This document shows, one piece after another, positions 46,375-58,710 of a DNA stretch of 64,000 nucleotides. The stretch's first letter is position 1. The number at the start of each line of letters is the position of its first letter. A model generated the notes under the pieces. It saw only the letters and a program-made list of their open reading frames with translations, did not search any database and was not told where the DNA came from. Made by a program: the position numbers and the translations under genes. Source of the DNA: Gnetum montanum (Eukaryota; Streptophyta; Gnetopsida; Gnetales; Gnetaceae); NCBI GenBank assembly GCA_015680685.1, contig MNCI01004154.1:514902-578901 (forward strand), in the 5' to 3' direction.

Positions 46375-49108
46375 TACACTAAGGAAGTCTTTGTCATTGG
46401 TTGTGGGTTTTTCATTCTTATTGTTCTAGACTTCCCCCATGAACCCCAAAATGTGGACTTTGTGTTTAGGTTGTTGTGTCTTAGCCTCTTTTCATTTCTC
46501 TTGGGACTTAGGGTCCTCCTGTGGTTCACTAGCTGAAGCACCCTGGGTTGTAGAGGCCATGGGAAAAGATGATATGGGAGTGGGATTTGATGGGTCCACT
46601 TCCTTCCATCCCTTGGCTTGCTTGTCATTCTTGTTCTTAGGCTTTTGTGCAAGCTTCTTCTATTACTTAGTTGATGACTTTTTGTTGTTATTCATTGGCT
46701 GGGAGGAGGAATCTGTTGCATTAGCCACCATGGGAGGGTGCTTTTTAGTTGTGTAGGTGGAATTGGTTATAGTAAGAGAGGAAGGTAATTAGATTATGAA
46801 AGACTCTTTGGGGGGTGTTGGTGATGGAACCCTTACAACAAAGGGGAACCTTAAACTTGTGGAAGTTGAAGGATGCCTTTCATTGTAAGGAGGTACCTGA
46901 ATCATAAATAGTTCCCTCGCAAGCCATTGTTCATGGTTAACATTGAATGCTACTATGATATACAGATTGTTATTGGCATTTAATGGATCCTTAGAAACAT
47001 GCATCGACTAGTTTTGAGGCCTAAATAGGTTAGAGGAATCAAGAACTAGCTCACCCTTATCTATCATCTTTTGTAGGTAATCTTTTAGCATGAGGCAAAA
47101 ATCAGTATCATGACTTGGAAAATGATGATAGTGGCAAAAGAAATCAAGGTCAAAATTCTTACTTACCGAAGGGTCATCTTTGGTTGTGTGAGTAGGGTCT
47201 TTGGCTATTTCACATAGCCTCTCATGTCTCTTATGGTCATTTTTGGTCATATGCTTACACTGTATCCTCCCACTCTTTAATAATTGATCTAACAATTCTA
47301 ATGCCTTTAAGAGTAACCTAGTGTATTTAGTTCAATCGTTTTGCTTAAATTTGGGCCTCGAAGTGGGCAATGCAAAGGCCCTAGATGTTGATGATTGGTT
47401 GTTATTGTTATTAGTAGGGATCTTAGGTTGGTTTGTTTTTGGCTGTTAGGTGGTTTCTTTATTTTCTTTGCTACATTGGCCACTACCATGTTGTTTTGCC
47501 TTCCCCTCTACTTATCCTTTCATGTGTGTTGGGTTTTATACACCATATAAGTAGCATCATGGCTAGCTTCTGTGGCATCCTCTATGTTTTTAGTCTAGGA
47601 AAAGGCCTAACTAAGTGACTGTGAAACAAGGTAGTACAATTTCAACTTGATAAATTCATTAACCATCCCCTTGAAGATAGCTAGAAAATGGGTATCAACT
47701 ATCAATTTTGAAATTTTATTCAATAAAGCATTCCATCATTGGATGAACTTTTGCACTATTTCAAGGGGTCCTTGCTTGACATTTATTAGCTATTGATCAA
47801 GGGTGGTATTAGGCTTCAAGTTATACTTGAAGTAGTTAACAAATTATGAAATGAAGTTTTTCAAAGAGGATATGGATCCTCTTGGCAAGGCACAATACTA
47901 GTCAAGGATCTTCCTCATAAGGGACATAGGGAATATTCTTGTTATAGTGTGTGGTCAAGCATGCAATAAGAAGTACTTAGAGTAGAAGGTTATGAGGTGG
48001 GAGTTGTGATCACCTTTGTCATTGTACTTGGTGAATTGCAATATGGGGACACTAGGGGGAAGAGTTAGAGGTGGGACCATAGGACTGATACGATAGTATT
48101 GATAGAAGTCCATAATATTGATGGTATGGGATGTAGAAGCCTTGAGCCTCTTCAACTCTACAATTAGGTCCTGGATCATTTAGAAGCCTTGATCTAGGCC
48201 TTGGGGTACCCTTGGGGCCTTGGGGTACCCTTGTCAGTTGTGGCTATGATATGAACTGGAAGGTCTATGGCCTTACAATAGGTTGTGGCATCAAAGGAAG
48301 AAGTTGGATCATCATAGTGGTGGATGGACTAAACAAAGAAAAAGATGTTTGTGTTGATATCTAGGGCACAAAAGGTATGAATGGGGTATGTGATCCTTGG
48401 ATCTCCCAAGATACTTCAATGGGCTCCATTTTGGGAGAGAATAGGTTAGTAATGGTCACAACCATCAATGAAGGTCCCTCATACCATGATTATGTGGCAC
48501 AAGGCATGGTGATGAAGGTTATTGTTTGCAACACCAATTATGTAACTATAATAGGCATTGGCCCAAACATGGTTAGGTAGAGGGGAGGTGAAGACTGGGG
48601 GACCTATCCTATGAAAGAGGTGAGGGGGGTTGAAGTAGGCATCATGACTTTTGGAGTTAATTGTTGGAACAACTCTTCCATGAGATTCTCATATTCAGAC
48701 TCAACCCCAAACTCATCCTCTTCTTGTTGTTGCTCATTCAAGCTAGCCTTCTCATCCTCTTCAACCATCTCAATTAGATGAGATAGGATGTGAGTGTAGG
48801 TTTTCATTAGGAGTATTTTATCATATGGGAAAGGAATGTATTCCTTCCCATCATTGTGTATGAGCTCATATTGTCTTTACACTTTTGCTTCCATCTTTAA
48901 AATTAGCATGCTAGCCCAAATCTTGGCACAAATGAAGTTGTAATGATCTTTTTTTATCACTAAAAATTTAGGACTTCATCCCCAAAGCCTTAGTAATTGT
49001 CTAAATTTAGCTACAATGGGATCCTTGGGGTCATACACCTTGATGGCATGTTGGCTAGATGCATTGTTAGTGAAGTTAAATGACAAAATGATAGACTAAT
49101 TAAATGAC
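46375..49108 (-). pseudogene. Element A gag remnant
   Basis: Minus strand, start near 49108. Pieces in order: DHYNFICAKIWASMLILKME (matches EYNFICVKIQAKLSLSRVEM of C), YTHILSHLIEMVEEDEK with an acidic run, LKASTSHTINIMDFYQYY and LPPSVPILQFTKYNDKGDHN of the gag domain, then LLKSGRIQCKHMTKNDHKRH and DFFCHYHHFPSHDTDFC (knuckle-like C-x2-H-x4-H). A linker with FPFVVRVPSPTPPKESF follows. Homologous throughout to gag of B and C. Many stops and shifts. Confidence 0.78.
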
Positions 49109-49329
49109 ATTGTCAAAAATATGGTTTTAACTTCTTTTTACTATTTTTAGTAAAAAAACATAATAAGTGGGATTATCCACTAATGTAGTTGATAAAAATG
49201 GAAAGGTAGTGGGAAACTACTACTATGAAATAATGTGCACGAGATGATTGTATATTGTGCAATAGATAAGGCAATTTCCAACCAACTATGCTGAGTGATG
49301 AAAGTGGAAAAGGTGGCATTTTCCACTGG

Positions 49330-49565
49330 ATTCCTACAACAAATGGAATAGGGATTCTAGAATGGAAATGGGCTTCTAGAATAGAAGTTGGGTTTTGGAA
49401 TAGAAAATGGCTTTTGAAATGAAAATAAGCTTATGGAATGGAAAAGGGTTTCTAGAATGGAATTAGGCTTCTAGAACATAAATTGGGTTCTAAAATAGAA
49501 AAGGGCTTCTAGAATGGAATTGGGCTTCTGGAATGGAATGGAAACTAGATTTTGGAATGGACTAT
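49330..49565 (-). repeat. Leader minisatellite of element A
   Basis: On the plus strand GGGCTTCTAGAATGGAA and variants repeat about ten times with a period of roughly 20-24 bases, between the 5' LTR and gag. The position matches the leader repeat of B, but the sequence is different. Confidence 0.8.
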
Positions 49566-49799
49566 GTGGTTCCTAAGAAATCAATAACTGCTATGAAATT
49601 ACAACAAAAACCCAACTAGATTACCATAACTACACTAAGGTATGCGGGAAAGGGTTTTGAACAATGACATTGGTCTTGATGGAATAAGTGTGTAGGTTCT
49701 AAAATGTGAAAACATAAAATATTTGATATTTGGAAAAAAATGAAAAAGGTTTTATGGCTAAGAATTTGGGTGGAGGCTCTCCTTTTAGTGGTAGAAAAC

Positions 49800-51359
49800 T
49801 GTTGGACCTAGAAAATTCAATTTCTAAAATGAAAACTAGAATATCCTAGGCATCAAAATAGTTTTAGGCTCAAATCCCAAGGACCTTTGAAAATGGAATT
49901 CAAGGCACCTTAGATGGTATGGCCAATCACCCAGGAACTTACAAAAGTGTCAAATGGAAACGCAAAAGAAAAATGAAAACATAAATGAAAATGAAAATGT
50001 AAATGTAAATGGAAATAGAATTGTACGTCCAAAATGGAAAATGATACCAAAATAAAAATGTGAACTCAAATCTATACAACAATGAACTACAACTTTATTG
50101 AAATGAAAAATAAAGTTGCAAGTTCAAGAAGTACAAATTTTGTGCTAAGTGCACAAGAAGTTGCTTGAAGTCCATTGGAGCTAGCAGGCTATGTTCTACA
50201 TTACTTCATTATTCAGATTCTTCCTAACTACAGTTTCCAGCAACTCCCTGCACTAGTTTCCATTGGTATTAGCAATTTCCATCATAGATTGGTGTTCCAC
50301 TTTTGGTGCAATGATATTATGTGGGAGTCTCTATGTCCAACATAGGTACCAATTTTACTCAAAGGGGTTCCAAGGATTTCTTGGTTGCAAAATGCTTTTA
50401 GGCTATGGAAAATGCTCAATGTTGGAAACCAGGTTATGTTGTTATTTTCTCAAGGTTGTGGAACTAGAATAAGATGTCTACGTTTGGGTTTTATTGATGT
50501 GGAATTGCTATTTATGGGGCCCACACATTACTATCATGATTACTAATAGATTGATGTCAATTTGTAGGTTACAATGATTACAATTCTTAGCATAGTTATC
50601 ATTTAGAATGAGTTTGAAATACATCATAACCACCAAAGTTCATCTATTTTCAATAAATAGTAAATGAACTTTTGTGACTATGCTAACACCATCCCAACTA
50701 TGTTGGCCTTGATGGACTATGTTGAAGTTGCTAGAAAATATGGAAAATTTGAAAAATGTTGGTAGTTGTGGATATTGTGGAAAATGTTGGAAAGTACTAG
50801 AAACTATGGGAAATACTAGAGACCATGGAAAATGTTGTCTACGCTGGCCATACTACAACTACTAAAGACTTGGGATGACTATGCTAGCCACTATTGGAAA
50901 TATGGAAATCAAAATGAAAAATGTCACCAATTCCAAAATGGAAAATGCCACCCATTCCAAAATGAAAAATCCCAATAGTTCCAATGTTGCATCTTCATTG
51001 AGTTTTGGTGGTGACTACGCTTGGTTGGAAGTGGAAAATTTCATCAATTCCATCTACACCACAGAATAGATGGTTCTAGTGTAGTTGAGGCTATACCTCT
51101 ACAAAAACCTATGAAAATGCTAATTTTGGCCATTCTCAAGGAATTTTCAACCTTTCCAAGCACAAATATGGACATGAGGTAATTTTTTCCACTTGGGAAG
51201 TGAAGAAATAACAACTTCTAAGGAATTTTTTAGCCTCAAAAGCTAAAGTATGAAAGATTGTAGCTCATGGACTACAAATATTACATTTACAATAAAATCT
51301 TTCTTCAAGTTGGGAAATGAAGGTTATAATTGAAAACATGAATTTTTGGTGATGTTTCA
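49800..51359 (-). repeat. Element A 5' LTR
   Basis: Pairs with 22758-24350 over the whole length: same ends (TGTTGGACCTAG, GTTTCA), same simple repeats and same CTACGCTGGCC/GACTAC motifs (50690-51025). Minus-strand reading starts TGAAACATCACC. Confidence 0.8.
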
Positions 51360-53997
51360 ATTGGGAGAGAGACCTAATGATGATGTAGTTATTGTTGTAG
51401 TGGGAATGGAACATAAAAAAGTTCAAAGGGGTTGTTATGACCCCTACAAAGGAGGCCATTGCTCATTATTTAGGAATTATTGTTGCAAGGAAGGCTACTC
51501 TCCTAATGGCATGAAGGCTGAAAGACATCATTGATTTCTCCCCCTCAAGGATACTAACCACTTACAATGGTAACGTATCCTAGGCTAGGTTGTCACATCT
51601 TTGGTAGAAGGTGATGAAGGTAGTTGAGAGGTTTTTTTTTTGGTTGGGTAAATATATTAAAGTGATTCAAGGCTTATATAAAAAGCAACTACTACAATTA
51701 GAACAACATGTGAAATAACTTCTCATTTTCCAATCACAAGAATCCTACATCAAGGTTACACACTTTGCTCATACTTATTTGTTATTGTTATGCATAAACT
51801 AACTTAGAAAATATAGTATAACTTATATTTTTTGATGTTTAGGTTAGTACTTTTAGCTTACTCTTTTTCACCTCTTGATGCTTTGGGTATTTGTGCCATT
51901 AATTTAATATATTCTTATTAGCTAGTTTAAACTTTTAACATTATATTATTATGTTCATGTGTATTTATTTTATACATTATTAATTATATTGTCAATTGGT
52001 GTGCACTAACCTAGTGGATGAGTTTGGTAGGTTTTTTGTTGAGGCTATGGTATGGGCATGTAAGGCACATGATGACATTAGTAGGTTGTGTGTGAGCTTG
52101 GTATTTTTATTAATTAAATTAATTGTAGTATGTGTTGTTTTTAATTGAAGTATTTTTGGTATGGCTTGTTAGCTTGTGGGAAGTCTATGTGAATTACACG
52201 AGGCTTTTTAGTAGTTTTCTGTAATTGCAATTTTAATTTTAGAAATAAGGTTAGGGTTTCTATGTTTAATTTTCTATTAAAAAACCTTACACTCAATTCT
52301 TTTGGACACATTGACATCTATTTTCTTGGACATGGAAAAATTGGATTGGAGACTTGTAGCAATGTTGTGGGTCTTTGTTGAAGTGTGCACATGGTTCATG
52401 TAAGACTACATGGCTAGGATTATACATGGAATTATGCTTCTTATTTTTCAAGTGAGTTATCTTGGCGTTTTCTCATGTTTATTTCAATTCTCAAGTTTTG
52501 TGCACCATCGACATGGTTAGGTTTTGTTAGAATTTTTCTTCAAACTTGTATGCAATTATGTTTAGGTTGGGTCTCACTTTGAATAAGTAGAATCATTTCA
52601 TTTTTACGCTTTATCCACATACTTCATTCTACTAAAATTTTACTTGTTTTGCTAATTTCTTGGAATTTGGGGTTTTGTGAGAATTCAATCCAACAACTAT
52701 TTAGTCTTGAGCACTATGTGTTAGTATCACATCTTTTCATTGTTAGTGTTAGCACATCTGACAATTAGATGGATTAGTTTTTTTTTAAGTATAAGTAAGA
52801 AAAAGTATTGGTCCTATGCTACCAAAAGAAAATGATGCAAATTGTATCTATTAGTTGATGGAAAATGGTAATCATTTGGAAGTGTAAATTAGCTTGGGCT
52901 ATCCATTGAAATAGGTGCTAATTAAAGGAATTTTTATTTATTATTCTAAGGTAAATTGGAAATTCTTGAAAAGAAATCTATTAGACATTGATGAAATTTC
53001 AATCATTACATGCCTTAGTAAGAAATCATGGAAAAATAGAAATAATGTAGGACTCTCAAACTTCTTACCAAAATACCCAATCATGATAGCCATATTCTAA
53101 ATATATATAGACAAGAAACTAATATCTACCTCCTAATTCTATAGCTAGGAGGTTTTTGATAGCCTAGCTATCCAATGAACAAAAGTAACACAGAAAACTC
53201 GCATCAAAGAGGATGATTCAAACAAGGGATTTTCCTTTAAAGATTAAAAGGAGAATCGACACAAAAAGCTAAGAATGTAGTTAGCAGAATTTTTTTGTAG
53301 TTATTGATCCTCATTGTTATCATAAAAGATTTAAACATTAACAATAATAATCATAGGAATTAGGAAACGTCCATGTTTCTTCTCCAAGAATTGAATTTTT
53401 GGATACAATAGAACATTGTGGTAAAGACAAGCTTTCAATTTATCAAACTTTTTCCAAGAAATACACCTACTTTAGGGTTGGGATAAATAGCATTTGTGAA
53501 ATGTGCATACAACTCTCATCCTTCCTCTATTATCATCAGCATATGATATAAACTGATTCCTCTCCATAAAAGAAAACTACTATGTCAAGTTACAAACCTA
53601 AGTACAATCCCAAATGCAGTGCTAATGCAACCCTAGACTCAGCCTCATCAGTAATTGCTGACAATCTTTGATGAAGTTCCTCCTAGGGTTCTAACCACCA
53701 TGAGCAAGCAACAATTTTGATGGCAGTAGATGTAGACACGATGAATGATACAATGGTAGCACAATGGGATCACTGGAATTGTTGGTAGTAGAACATGTGC
53801 ATGAAGTTTGTTATTACTTAGTGGTAGGTGTAGCAGCAACAATTCTGCAAATAGTGATGCACAACAGTAACAATGCTACAACAACGATGTGTAACGATGC
53901 ATAATAGCATCATTGGCATTGACAAGAACTACACCATCATCACCATCATCATTCCCCTCAATAAGAAAGCACCCACAATAACAGAGATGGTGCAACA
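51360..53997. other. Between elements A and C, no gene seen
   Basis: A+T-rich. Contains a ~165-base copy of the RTE-like RT fragment (51650-51815; AAAGTGATTCAAGG through TTATGCATAAACT), same strand as the copy at 21.94-22.1 kb. GCAAC/ACAATG-rich simple sequence lies at 53640-53990. No other support for genes. Confidence 0.5.
51650..51815 (+). pseudogene. Short RTE-like RT fragment, second copy
   Basis: Matches 21940-22100 with few changes over KVIQ-type, SHFPI and HQGYTL-like codons. It covers only the region between RT motifs A and C. It starts after a T run and ends without the catalytic pair. Confidence 0.6.
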
Positions 53998-55603
53998 TGA
54001 AACACCGTAAAAATTGCGAATCGGCCTAGGGCAAAGATTCATGATTCAACTGAAAGTTTGTAGCAGAAATCCAAAAGATAGAAGAAGGCGAAGAGGCACG
54101 CAACATCAAGTCTCCAAGTTTCTTAAAAATTATAACTTTGTTTTGTTTTCTCTCTTTACACCACATTATGCAACATAGCGTCATGTCACTATGCGTAATT
54201 CTTCTTAATGTAGCACAATATGGAAGGTAGCTTACTTTGGTGAATATGACAAAGTTTAAGGCCTAAGCAGCAGACTATGAATTTTTGCATATTCGACCAA
54301 GTCTTTTTTTCGGGACTGTATTTACACTCCATTACACAAAGTAGCGTAATGAGCTTCGAGGAATTCAAAGTTAGAGTTCAAAGGAGCGCCAAGATTGACT
54401 TATCTTTTTTTTTGCAGATTGGTCACTTTATGCTTATTATGCTACGCAGCTTAAGCAAGCATAACTTATTGTGAGACTGACTATTTTTATGCTCCATTAC
54501 ACTTTGCGGTGTAAATAAGCACAAAGCAGCTTGAGTTAACTACTTTTATGCTCTATTATGCTCTGCCACACTATGCAGCGTAAAAAAGTGTAATACAGTG
54601 TAAAGTGAGCTAAGGTAGTACCAGACATGCACCTGCTATCCATACACAGCAATACACTTATCAGCGTATCGCAGCGTAATCATGAGGCAACTTCAGCAGG
54701 AGTGGTTTACAACATACTTCTTCCCCCCCCCCCCGAAACATAATGCAGCATGACCAACTTTAACATAAAAATTATGAAGTCAACGGTGTTTTGAAAGTTC
54801 AAGACACGTGTCATCAGGGCTATGCCTTCCCACGTGATGTTGAACTTATAATACTCTAGTTGGCGGAGGAGAGAAAGGGGGGGATTTTTCTTCTTTTGAA
54901 GGACACGAAGCATTGTTTGAGCATTGGCAACAGGAATGATCAGTCTTTTGGCAAAAACATTATCCTCTTCATTGGTGATCATTAGCAACTTGAAGCAAAG
55001 ATTACCGAGGGCAAAAGGAGCAGATCAGAGATCGAGAGATCATCTGGTATGATTGGCAAGGTTTATTGATCAGAAACAGTTGATCGATAGACATCCAGGC
55101 TTGACCTTCCTTGCATTCCACTTTTGGCTTACGAGGTAGATCAACCTTCATTCTGTTCTCCCCTTTAAACAGTTTTCTTATTGTTTTGTGTATGCTTCGC
55201 ACAAAAGATAAGCGAAGTCTACCCTTAGAACGTTGTATGCAATATATTCAACTTTTGAGTCAAATCATAGATCTTGGAATTACGCATATTCTCTAAATCT
55301 GATCTTCCTTGTCGCGTTAACGTTATCGCTATTTCAAGTTCTCTACATTGTTTTCTATTCCCTCTATGATTCACTGAATTAATTCATTTCATGAAATATA
55401 TATATATATAAATATATATAATATATACTACACCGATATTTGATAATTTACTGATTTAGTAAGTCCTTGTCTAATCGATAAGCCCGTTCAGGGCACCTCG
55501 AATTCATTTTCTCCAGCACAGCCCTCGCACGAATCCGTGGTTAAGACTGTGTACACGGATCTTCGCTCAGTATTTCCAGTGATTGACGTTTTCTGTCGTT
55601 ACA
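53998..55603 (+). repeat. Element C 5' LTR
   Basis: The start TGAAACACCGTAAAAATTGC and end CTGTCGTTACA correspond to those of B. The last ~170 bases match B well (AGTCCTTGTCTAATCGATAA, TTCTCCAGCACAGCCCTCGC). It contains irregular GCAGCGTAA-type words (54300-54690), a C11-13 run (54724-54735), a TATA-like ACTTATAATACTC (about 54846) and an AT repeat (55398-55430). Confidence 0.78.
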
Positions 55604-55635
55604 GTTTTCTGGTGCTAGATGGAGGGCCTGAACCT
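55604..55635 (+). promoter_or_regulatory. Post-LTR block with putative primer-binding site of C
   Basis: GTTTTCTGGTGCTAGATGG then AGGGCCTGAACC, shared with B at 35715. TGGTGCTAGATGG is the likely primer-binding site; the tRNA is not identified. Confidence 0.5.
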
Positions 55636-55852
55636 CCAATCCATATTTTACGGGTAACCCTGTAAGTAATCTGTACCCACGTTCACATAACGTAAATGTA
55701 ATATCTCTAGGGAAGTTTACGAAATCGTGTGGTGTAGATTAGTCACAGTAAAGATTCTTTTGGAATCCTACAGGGTAGAAAGCCCAATCGTAATTTCGTT
55801 TTGCCATCACCTTTTAAATCTTTTCATTTGTTGTTATTGATCTATCTGAGAG

Positions 55853-58500
55853 ATGGATTCTGCACATACAACCACTATCACTATGATCGCCACTGACTTG
55901 GGTGCCACAACCGTAAATCCCATCACCATTCCCAGATCAACTTTCGGCATGATAGGACCTCAGGGACCGTCACATCATTCATTGAGATTATAGGGCAAGG
56001 ATCCTTCACTCACCATTTTGACTCCTGAAGAGTATAATTTCATTTGTGTCAAGATCCAGGCAAAGCTTTCCCTTAGCCGAGTTGAGATGGAGGCAAAACC
56101 AAATTACGAGCTAATCCACAAAGGGGGTCAAGACTTCACCCCTATTGCATATGACATCATCCCACTTACCAATCATTATCATGAACTCCTGTCCCAACTG
56201 GTTATGGCTAAGAACCAGACTACATAATCTATTCTAGAGCCTCAAAACGAGGAGGAGGAGGAAGATGAATTTGTAGCTCAATCTGAACATGCAGATTCAT
56301 ACCATACCATCAGCCACCATACATATGTGAATCCCCTGTTTAATCCCCTCATTGGAGAAGCTGCCCATATCAACCTAATCATGACCACCCAAACGCATAT
56401 TCCCATCGTCCTGCAGGCCACCACACAATCCTCAGTCTTGCATGTATAAATGCCACCTCAAAATAACCTGGAGGCAATCCCCTCACCACATGTAATCAGG
56501 ATTTCGTCGGTGATACCTGCATCTACTGCCCCACATTTCATTCCCCAAGTGCAAGTCCATACCACACCTATAACCCGACCGGTGCAAAATATGGTGCAAA
56601 ACTTATTTTCGTAGCCCATTGCAACGCAACAGATTGCAACCACCATTCAATCATAGTAATCTGTTTAACAACCTATAACTAGTCAGTGGATCACGCCTAT
56701 TGCACAACACAATCAATCTGCATTCTATGGTGTGCAACCCTTGGTTGCATCTACCACACATGTCCCACAGGTAACTACACAACATCCTTACACCTTCCAT
56801 CCTACACATCCAGCGATGGCCAATTCTTCTGCACAGCCTGTTAGGTGTTGGGTTTCACAGGTAGCTCTGTTCATGGGGATAGTCCCCATCACGTTGTCTG
56901 TCAGCTAAGCTATTTCTCCCTTTCCATTGTCTGGTACTACTCTTTCAGTCCAACCCCCTACTCCTCTAGTGCCAACTTCATCATCAATAGGTCTGGATCA
57001 ATCTTTTTTTCTTATTTAGACCCTCACCGAGGAAGTTAAGTGCCTTAAAGCTGCTAGCTCTGATACAATATAGGTCATGGATTTCTACCATGATGACCCC
57101 ATCAGCCCAGTAGTGCCCATGTTGTCATTGCCTCCAGGGATGTCGTTGCCCCATTTTACTAAATACAATGGGTAAGGTGATCCTAATGCTCATCTTGTTA
57201 CCTTTAGTTCTGATCCTTGCTACTACAATAATGGCCCCATATGATTATCCATCTCTTTGCAATGTCTCTGGTAGGTAAGGCCTTGGACTAGTATCGAGCA
57301 CTCCCTCGCTCTTCCATCTTAACCTTGGAAGAGCTTCTAACACAATTTGTGACTTTCTTTAAATACAACTTAAACCCGAAAGTCATGTTAGATCAACTTA
57401 TGGGAGTGAGACAAGACCCACTCGAGCCAATCCAGAAGTTTATACAGTGATGGAGTGTTACTTTGAATGAAATCCGTGAGCCTATCACAGAAGCCCATCT
57501 ATTGGCTATTTTCAAAGGAGCAGTTAATGACTTCATCAAGTCTAAACTATACTATCTTGCCCCTCGCTCCTTGAGTCAAGCCTTCGCGCAAACTAAGAGC
57601 ATCCAGGATGCTGCGGAAGCTGGCAAAGACCCAGCGTATGTGGCCTATAAGAACGCCAACAATAAAGGTAAAGAAAAAGGTAAAACTACAATGACGATAG
57701 TAGTTGTGCTGGCCAAGGGCACCAAAAATAGGAATAACAAGAAGGCACCCACAACGCCTGCTGAGACCACGAATAGTGCAAGCAACATCGGCCAAGAAGC
57801 ACTTGCCCCTGAACAGCCCTCACAGTCAAAACCAAACTTCGAGCATAAAGATCGTTTGAAATATACAGCCCTGCCTATAAAGCATTTAGAACTACTGAAA
57901 CAATTATTAGGGGAAGGATATATTCAAAACAAAAAAATATCTGAAGAAGCTTTGCAGCGTCACAGGCATAATTGTGAATTGCTGAAGAACCCTTCTTTAG
58001 CTCTACCCAATGAACCGCTAGTTCCTAAGTCTTTCAGGCTAGACCATTTTTGTGACTACCACCAGTTGTGTGGTCACGACACCGATTACTCCTGGGTGTT
58101 GAAAGGTGATATTCAATGCATGATTGACGATGGTTCTTTGACATTAGACAATGGTAGTCCAACACATCTTGAAAACTAGGCGATGCATGTGTACAAAGAC
58201 TCGCTAAACGTAAATAACGCAACGTACACCATCAACATGGTAAGTACAGACGGTGAGGGGAAGGTACTGCCTAAGCAATCCTTTGTGTTATGTGTACCTA
58301 TTAGTTCACCCCAGGGGGCGAGTTCTTCATCGATAGTTAGCAGCACCTCGAGGCCACCCTTTGTTATTTGGATGCCCTCTCAAACTATAACTCAGTTGCA
58401 CATTAACAATAAAGACATGGCCATGCCCATGCCTACTCCTAAGGCTTCTTTTATCCTTAGGGCACAAAAACCACTAGCTGCACCTTTTACGCAGGGGTGA
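55853..58500 (+). pseudogene. Element C gag, best-preserved copy
   Basis: ATG at 55853 (MDSAHTTTITMIATDLGATT). The N-terminal part has PEEYNFICVKIQAKLSLSRV and YDIIPLTNHYHELLSQLV, then an acidic run and a Pro/Gln/Thr-rich linker. The gag domain lies around 57080-57460, and from 57463 a 238-codon open frame runs: EAHLLAIFKGAVNDFIKSKL, a Lys-rich part, LPIKHLELLKQLLGEGYIQN and the knuckle-like HFCDYHQLCGHDTDYSWVL ending at 58179. A further open stretch (58183-58500) carries PPFVIWMPSQ and ASFILRAQKP, the linker before protease. Single stops (several TAG and TAA) interrupt the N-terminal half. Confidence 0.82.
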
Positions 58501-58710
58501 GTCTTTAACCAAAACCATCAACCGTCATCCATCAAACCCATGTCCAAATTCCCGAACAAGTCGAAATGACTAATGACAGCCTAGCCTGGGCCGACCTACC
58601 ATTTCAAGGAGAGGAAGATGATGTGAAGGAGTCAGGTCATAGATCTCCTCACCCTTACACACCACTCAATGTAAAAGCTATCAAAAAGCAATTACGGGCT
58701 AGCGATTGAC
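58501..58710 (+). pseudogene. Element C protease-region remnant, protease core missing
   Basis: After the linker the frame passes directly to MTNDSLAWADLPFQGEEDDV and PYTPLNVKAIKKQLRASD*, which corresponds to the end of the B region (PCTPPNLCLVRKQLHDQD). The ~450 bases that in A and B hold the retropepsin-like core are absent, so C has lost it by deletion or never had it. Confidence 0.55.

Larger units (their letters stand above)
22758..51359 (-). mobile_element. Element A: old Ty3/gypsy (Tat-type) element hosting a nested insertion
   Basis: Two direct repeats of about 1.6 kb (22758-24350 and 49800-51359), both starting TGTTGGACCTAG on the plus strand and ending ..TTTCA, bound the region. 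On the minus strand the order is 5' LTR, leader with tandem repeats, gag, protease, an antisense spliced gene, a tandem array, RT-RNase H-integrase, a polypurine tract, 3' LTR. Removing nested element B (8.6 kb) leaves about 20 kb. The LTRs differ at about one base in six over the first 60 bases (counted by eye), so the insertion is old. The placement of pol after the antisense gene is unusual and may be composite. Confidence 0.72.

Noticed and set aside
22753-51364. ATGGT/ATTGG as target duplication of element A
   Set aside because: They differ at three of five positions, so I do not claim a duplication; boundaries rest on LTR homology only.
57547-57795. 82-residue minus-strand frame opposite C gag
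   Set aside because: Shadow of the well-supported gag frame on the plus strand.
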